Part shown: piece by piece, positions 7,324 through 10,972 of the stretch | How the letters are laid out: each line of letters opens with the position of its first letter | Position numbering within the stretch: the stretch's first letter is position 1 | Source: Sphingomonadaceae bacterium | GTDB taxonomy: Bacteria; Pseudomonadota; Alphaproteobacteria; Sphingomonadales; Sphingomonadaceae | Length of the DNA stretch: 10,972 nucleotides | Reading direction: 5' to 3' | NCBI GenBank assembly: GCA_947451875.1 | Contig: CANGBE010000027.1 | Location: forward strand, 1 to 10,972 | Position numbers and translations under genes: made by a program | Notes under the pieces: generated by a model | What the model was told of the DNA's origin: nothing | The model's database searches: none | Seen by the model: the letters and a program-made list of their open reading frames with translations, nothing else

Positions 7324-7735
7324 AGCTCGGGATCGAAGTCTGCGCTTCCTTCGCATCGCCTTCAGGAGCGGCGATGATGTCACGCGTTACGGCGCCCTTG
7401 GCGACCGTGTTGGTGCCGGGATCGCCCACCATCGAGCGAATGCCCGGGGCCGAACCGCCAGCGCGACTGATCGTGTTTTTTTCCACTTCGCTGCGCGGAG
7501 TAGGAGCGCCGAACAAAGCCTCTTGGGCCTGCTGCTGCGCGGTCTGCTCGGCGGGACGCGGCGCGCCGGGCTGCGGCGGGGCCAGCGAGAAATCTGGCGG
7601 CACCACCAGCGGAGCCTGACGCTGCACGGCAAATTCATCCGGGCGCGAACGATTGAACAGGCCGCCGCTGCTGCCACAGGCCGAAAGCAGGCTCGCACCA
7701 AGGCCAAGGATCAGGAAAGTGGCGGTCTTCTTCAT
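7322..7735 (-). CDS. bamF: BamF/DUF3035 family outer-membrane lipoprotein
   Basis: Small lipoprotein of 137 residues. It has a classic leader MKKTATFLILGLGASLLSAC with the lipid-accepting cysteine at C20, followed by Gly-Ser, with no Asp retention signal. The conserved part is RPDEFAVQRQAPLVVPPDFS (31-50), the signature of the alphaproteobacterial DUF3035 family. That family includes BamF, a lipoprotein described in the Caulobacter outer-membrane beta-barrel assembly complex and related to a BamC motif. The rest is rich in Pro, Ala and Gln and probably unstructured. The start at 7735 is set by the signal peptide and GGAG 9 bases upstream. It lies 4 bp after the lspA stop, so the two are co-transcribed, and LspA would cleave this protein's signal peptide. 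Assignment to the family is firmer than a demonstrated role in barrel assembly. Confidence 0.82.
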   Translation of the reverse strand: MKKTATFLILGLGASLLSACGSSGGLFNRSRPDEFAVQRQAPLVVPPDFSLAPPQPGAPRPAEQTAQQQAQEALFGAPTPRSEVEKNTISRAGGSAPGIRSMVGDPGTNTVAKGAVTRDIIAAPEGDAKEAQTSIPS

Positions 7736-7739
7736 CGTT

Positions 7740-8255
7740 CTACTCCGAGGCACGAGGTGCCGTTTCTTGGGGGGGCTTTTCGCGCAGAAGCAGCGAACGG
7801 GCAAGAATAATCACAACGCCGATAGAGATTGCCGCATCGGCGAGGTTGAAGATCATGAAAGGACGAAACTCACCGAAATGCAGGTCGGCATAGTCGGTGA
7901 CGAAGCCCTGAGTTATGCGATCGATAATATTGCCGAGCGCGCCGCCGAGCACGAGGCCAAGCGCGATAATGTCTGCGCGGGCCTTTTCCTTGGTCATCCA
8001 GTAAAGCACGCCGAGCGCAATCGCCCCAGTCAATGCCACCAGCAGCCAACGGCTGAGCGGGGTGTCGCCCGAGAGCAGTCCGAGCGAAACGCCGCGATTC
8101 TCCGCCCAGGTGAAGCGGAAGAACGGCATTACTTCGACTTCGAGTACATCGGGTAGCGCCAAAGGCCCCTGCACCCACGCCTTCACCGCCTGATCGGCAA
8201 TAAAGGTAAGCGCGGCGGCAATCAGGCCGGCGGCGGGGAGGCGGAACGAACTCAA
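7740..8255 (-). CDS. lspA: Lipoprotein signal peptidase LspA (signal peptidase II)
   Basis: Inner-membrane aspartyl protease that removes the signal peptide of prolipoproteins after lipidation. It has 171 residues and four membrane segments (about 8-28, 66-87, 94-112 and 134-154). The catalytic aspartates are D112 in GNIIDR and D140 in FNLADAAI, and the conserved AENRGVSLG loop is at 51-59. The start codon is TTG at 8255, preceded by AGGGAAGG about 7 bases away. No in-frame ATG precedes the first membrane segment, so TTG is the best start. The C-terminal tail 158-171 is hydrophilic. The gene follows ileS by 190 bp, and that gap contains a long inverted repeat. It is immediately followed by bamF. 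Confidence 0.96.
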   Translation of the reverse strand: MSSFRLPAAGLIAAALTFIADQAVKAWVQGPLALPDVLEVEVMPFFRFTWAENRGVSLGLLSGDTPLSRWLLVALTGAIALGVLYWMTKEKARADIIALGLVLGGALGNIIDRITQGFVTDYADLHFGEFRPFMIFNLADAAISIGVVIILARSLLLREKPPQETAPRASE

Positions 8256-8273
8256 AGCCGAACCTTCCCTTGT

Positions 8274-8415
8274 CCGTCATCCTGAACTTGTTTCAGGATC
8301 CATTTCTCGTTTTGCTCCGCCAATGCCGAATCAACGCAAACCGCGCGGTTGGCTTTTCTCCGTCCAGCGCCGGGCAAACGGCCCGATGGATCCTGAAACA
8401 AGTTCAGGATGACGG
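8274..8415. repeat. Perfect 30-bp inverted repeat between ileS and lspA
   Basis: The arms are 8274-8303 and 8386-8415, identical as reverse complements over all 30 bases, separated by 82 bases. Each arm is itself a hairpin: ATCCTGAA and TTCAGGAT, 8-bp stems around 5-base loops (8279-8299 and 8390-8410). The spacer holds a 12-bp palindrome AACCGCGCGGTT (8339-8350), GCCAA/TTGGC flanking it (8319-8323 and 8349-8353), and a CGGGC/GCCCG hairpin (8371-8375 and 8381-8385). The arm core CCTGAACTTGTTTCAGG matches, from memory, a dispersed intergenic repeat of sphingomonads. Its translations contain LNLFQDP and WILKQVQDD, peptides I recall from many spurious predicted proteins. The whole fills most of the 190-bp ileS-lspA gap and would be transcribed with the operon. 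Confidence 0.9.
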
Positions 8416-8445
8416 GGTTGGTTGAGGGTGTGCATTGCGCAAGAA

Positions 8446-10972
8446 TCATACGGCAGCGTCTATTCCCGCCACAACGTGATCGCAGCGTGAACAAAGCGCG
8501 CCGTCCTCGGCGACATCGGGCAGATGCCGCCAGCAGCGGCCACATTTGTGGTGGGTGGTTACTTCGACAGCCAGCTCCGCGCCGCTCTTGACCGAGGCGA
8601 CGATGAACAGCTCCGAATAGTCGATGCCATCGCCTTCCGCTGCAGGCAGCGTTACCGCAGCCTGCAGGCTAGAGCCCAGCACCTTTTCACGGCGCAGCGG
8701 TTCGATCTGTTCGTTGACCAAGGCGCGCGTGTTGCGCAGCTCGGCCCACTTCTCGCCATCAACCGCCGAAGCCTCTGTGTCGGAGAGTTCCGGCCACTCC
8801 AGCAGATGCACGTTCCCCGCATCCGGGAACCTTGTCCCCCAAACCTCTTCCGCCGTGAACACCAGCACCGGCGCAGCATAGCGCACCAAAGCGTGGAACA
8901 GCATATCCAGCACTGTGCGATAGGCCATCCGCTTGGGATCGGTGGCGGCATCGCAGTACAGAGAATCCTTGCGGATATCGAAGAAGAAGGCGCTCAAATC
9001 CTCGTTGCAGAAGTCGGTCAGGGCGCGGACGTAAGTGTTGAAATCGAAGTCCGCCACCGCCTGCCGCAGGGTCGCATCCAGCTTGGCCAGCAGCGCCAGC
9101 ACATAGCGTTCCAGCTCGGGCATCGCCTCAACGCCCACCTTCTCCGTATCTGAAAAGCCGTCCAGCGCGCCGAGCAGATAGCGGAAGGTGTTGCGCAGCT
9201 TGCGGTACTGGTCGGCCACGCCCTTCAGGATCTCGTCGCCAATGCGGTGGTCCTCGGTGTAATCGACCGAGAGCGCCCAGAGGCGGATGATGTCCGCGCC
9301 GTTGGTTTCCATCACCTTGATCGGGCTGATGGTGTTGCCAAGGCTCTTGGACATTTTCATGCCCTTCTGATCCATGGTGAAGCCGTGGGTCAGCACCGCC
9401 TTGTAGGGAGCGCGGCCGCGGGTGCCGCAGCTTTCGAGCAGGCTCGACTGAAACCAGCCGCGATGTTGGTCGCTGCCTTCAAGATAGAGATCGGCAGGCC
9501 ATGAGAGTTCGGGCCAGCGGCCTGATTCGAGCGTGAACACATGGGTGCAGCCCGAATCGAACCACACGTCGAGAATGTCGGTGACGCGCTCGTAATCCTC
9601 GGCGCTGTAGGCATCCCCAAGGAATTCCTGCGCGCGGGCTTCGGTCCATGCCTCAACCCCCGCTTCGCGCATCGCCGCGACAATGCGGGCGTTGACGGCC
9701 GGATCGGCGAGGTACTGGTTGGTGCCCTTCTTGACGAACAGCGTGATCGGCACGCCCCAAGCGCGCTGGCGGCTCAGCACCCAGTCAGGGCGGCCTTCGA
9801 CCATGCTGCGGATGCGGTTCTCGCCCTTGGCCGGGAGCCAGCGGGTGTCGGCGATGGCCTTCAGCGCCTTGTCGCGCAGCGTGCCGTCAGCGCGCTCGGC
9901 GTCCATCGGCACAAACCACTGCGGCGTGCAGCGATAGATCACCTTGGCTTTGGATCGCCATGAGTGGGGATAGCTATGCTTGTAATCCGCCGAAGCCGCC
10001 AGCAATCCGCCAGCCTCACGCAGCGCCTCGCAGATCGGGCCATCGGGCGCATTGAACTTGGGGTTGATGACCGAGCCTTGCCCGCCGAGCCAAGCCCAGT
10101 CCTCACGATACTTGCCATCGCCCTCCACCGCGAAGACCGGCTCGATGCCGTGGGCTTTGCACAGCGCGAAATCGTCCTCGCCGTGATCGGGGGCCATGTG
10201 GACAAGGCCGGTGCCGCTGTCGGTCGTGACAAAGTCGCCGGGCAGGAACGGACGCGGACGCGCGAAAAAACCGCCGAGTTCGTGCATCGGGTGGCGGGCG
10301 ATGGTTCCGGCGAGGTCGGAGCCTTTGTAAATTGTTATTTTGGTCGCGCCACTTTTGGGAGCACCAGTGCCGTTTTCGTTGGCTCCGGTTCTAAGTGACA
10401 GGGCGTAGCATAGGTTTTCAGCGACCAAGTATCTGCGGTCGCCGTAATGCACGAGAACATAATCAACATCCGGCCCATAAGCCAAAGCCTGGTTCACCGG
10501 AATCGTCCAAGGCGTCGTCGTCCAGATCACCGCATGGGCACCGACCAGTTCGGCAATCGGCGACTCAACAATCTCGAACGCCACGTCGATCTGGGTCGAG
10601 GTGATATCCTCGTACTCAACCTCGGCCTCGGCCAGCGCGGTCTTTTCGACGGGCGACCACATCACCGGCTTGGCACCGCGATAGAGCTGGCCGGACTCGG
10701 CGAACTTCATCAGTTCCGAAACGATGGTCGCCTCGGCCTGGAAATCCATGGTGAGATAGGGATTGTCCCAATCGCCATTGATGCCGAGCCGTTTCAGCTG
10801 CTCGCGCTGGGTATCGACCCAGTGCTGCGCGTAGGCGCGGCATTCGGCGCGGAATTCGACCGGATCGACCTGATCCTTGTCGAGCTTCTTCTTGCGGTAC
10901 TGCTCCTCAACCTTCCACTCGATCGGCAGGCCGTGGCAGTCCCAGCCGGGAACATAGGGCGCGTCTTTGCCC
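8446..10972 (-). CDS. ileS: Isoleucyl-tRNA synthetase IleS (N-terminal part outside window)
   Basis: Class I synthetase that charges tRNA-Ile and hydrolyses mischarged Val. The frame is open from the stop at 8446 to the window edge, giving 841 visible residues; about 100 N-terminal residues, including the HIGH motif, lie outside. Visible positions: APYVPGWDCHGLPIEWKVEE at about 4-23, the CP1 editing domain with the Thr-rich TTTPWT at 151-156 and GTGLVHMAPDHGEDD at about 253-267, YLEGSDQHRGWF at about 496-507, and KMSKS at 539-543. The anticodon-binding domain follows, then a C-terminal zinc knuckle with C810, C813, C827 and C830. The protein ends DHVVAGIDAAV. A stretch at 10321-10400, coding part of the editing domain, is unusually AT-rich. 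This is the first visible gene of the operon with lspA and bamF. Confidence 0.98.
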   Translation of the reverse strand, partial: GKDAPYVPGWDCHGLPIEWKVEEQYRKKKLDKDQVDPVEFRAECRAYAQHWVDTQREQLKRLGINGDWDNPYLTMDFQAEATIVSELMKFAESGQLYRGAKPVMWSPVEKTALAEAEVEYEDITSTQIDVAFEIVESPIAELVGAHAVIWTTTPWTIPVNQALAYGPDVDYVLVHYGDRRYLVAENLCYALSLRTGANENGTGAPKSGATKITIYKGSDLAGTIARHPMHELGGFFARPRPFLPGDFVTTDSGTGLVHMAPDHGEDDFALCKAHGIEPVFAVEGDGKYREDWAWLGGQGSVINPKFNAPDGPICEALREAGGLLAASADYKHSYPHSWRSKAKVIYRCTPQWFVPMDAERADGTLRDKALKAIADTRWLPAKGENRIRSMVEGRPDWVLSRQRAWGVPITLFVKKGTNQYLADPAVNARIVAAMREAGVEAWTEARAQEFLGDAYSAEDYERVTDILDVWFDSGCTHVFTLESGRWPELSWPADLYLEGSDQHRGWFQSSLLESCGTRGRAPYKAVLTHGFTMDQKGMKMSKSLGNTISPIKVMETNGADIIRLWALSVDYTEDHRIGDEILKGVADQYRKLRNTFRYLLGALDGFSDTEKVGVEAMPELERYVLALLAKLDATLRQAVADFDFNTYVRALTDFCNEDLSAFFFDIRKDSLYCDAATDPKRMAYRTVLDMLFHALVRYAAPVLVFTAEEVWGTRFPDAGNVHLLEWPELSDTEASAVDGEKWAELRNTRALVNEQIEPLRREKVLGSSLQAAVTLPAAEGDGIDYSELFIVASVKSGAELAVEVTTHHKCGRCWRHLPDVAEDGALCSRCDHVVAGIDAAV

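Noticed and set aside
7653..8156. Plus-strand open frame opposite lspA
   Set aside because: The membrane segments and active-site aspartates of LspA on the other strand explain this region fully.
8252..8545. Minus-strand open frame of 97 codons spanning the ileS-lspA gap
   Set aside because: It is a translation of the inverted repeat (LNLFQDP, WILKQVQDD), overlaps the end of ileS in another frame, and has no ribosome site.
8524..9153. Plus-strand open frame of 209 codons opposite ileS
   Set aside because: Antisense shadow of the anticodon-binding region of IleS; composition is typical of reverse-frame translation.

Overview
This is a G+C-rich window (roughly 60-65% by eye) from an alphaproteobacterium, most likely a member of the Sphingomonadales such as an Erythrobacter or Sphingomonas relative. 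The evidence is the style of the proteins, the ileS-lspA-BamF/DUF3035 lipoprotein order, and an intergenic repeat (core CCTGAACTTGTTTCAGG) that I recall as common in sphingomonad genomes. That assignment is inference; no rRNA or other decisive marker is present. I find no rRNA, tRNA, CRISPR array, transposase or phage gene.

Layout. (1) 1-1256, + strand: most of hslU, the ATPase of the HslUV protease, cut at its 5' end by the window. (2) 1378-2028, +: a tandem PilZ-domain protein, a probable cyclic-di-GMP receptor. (3) 2015-2524, -: msrB, a methionine sulfoxide reductase with a Tat-like, lipoprotein-type leader. It converges on the PilZ gene with a 14-bp tail overlap. (4) 2597-4872, -: an ABC exporter pair of the NatA/NatB type with a 4-bp ATGA overlap between the two genes. 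msrB lies downstream on the same strand and could be co-transcribed. (5) 4906-5979, +: queG, epoxyqueuosine reductase, divergent from the ABC operon. (6) 5966-7195, -: an FAD ferredoxin/rubredoxin reductase, converging on queG, again with a 14-bp overlap. (7) 7322-10972, -: the operon ileS (5' end outside the window), lspA, bamF.

How the genes fit together. The ileS-lspA-bamF group joins isoleucyl-tRNA charging with lipoprotein maturation. LspA would process the BamF lipoprotein encoded 4 bp downstream of it, and probably also the lipobox-bearing MsrB. The other genes are housekeeping or stress functions: proteolysis, c-di-GMP sensing, export, tRNA modification and redox.

I did not find a convincing new multi-gene system. 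The observations most worth checking are non-coding or structural: a perfect 30-bp inverted repeat between ileS and lspA, a hairpin that would hide the msrB ribosome-binding site, near-identical sequence at the two convergent gene junctions, and an MsrB with only three of the four usual zinc cysteines.
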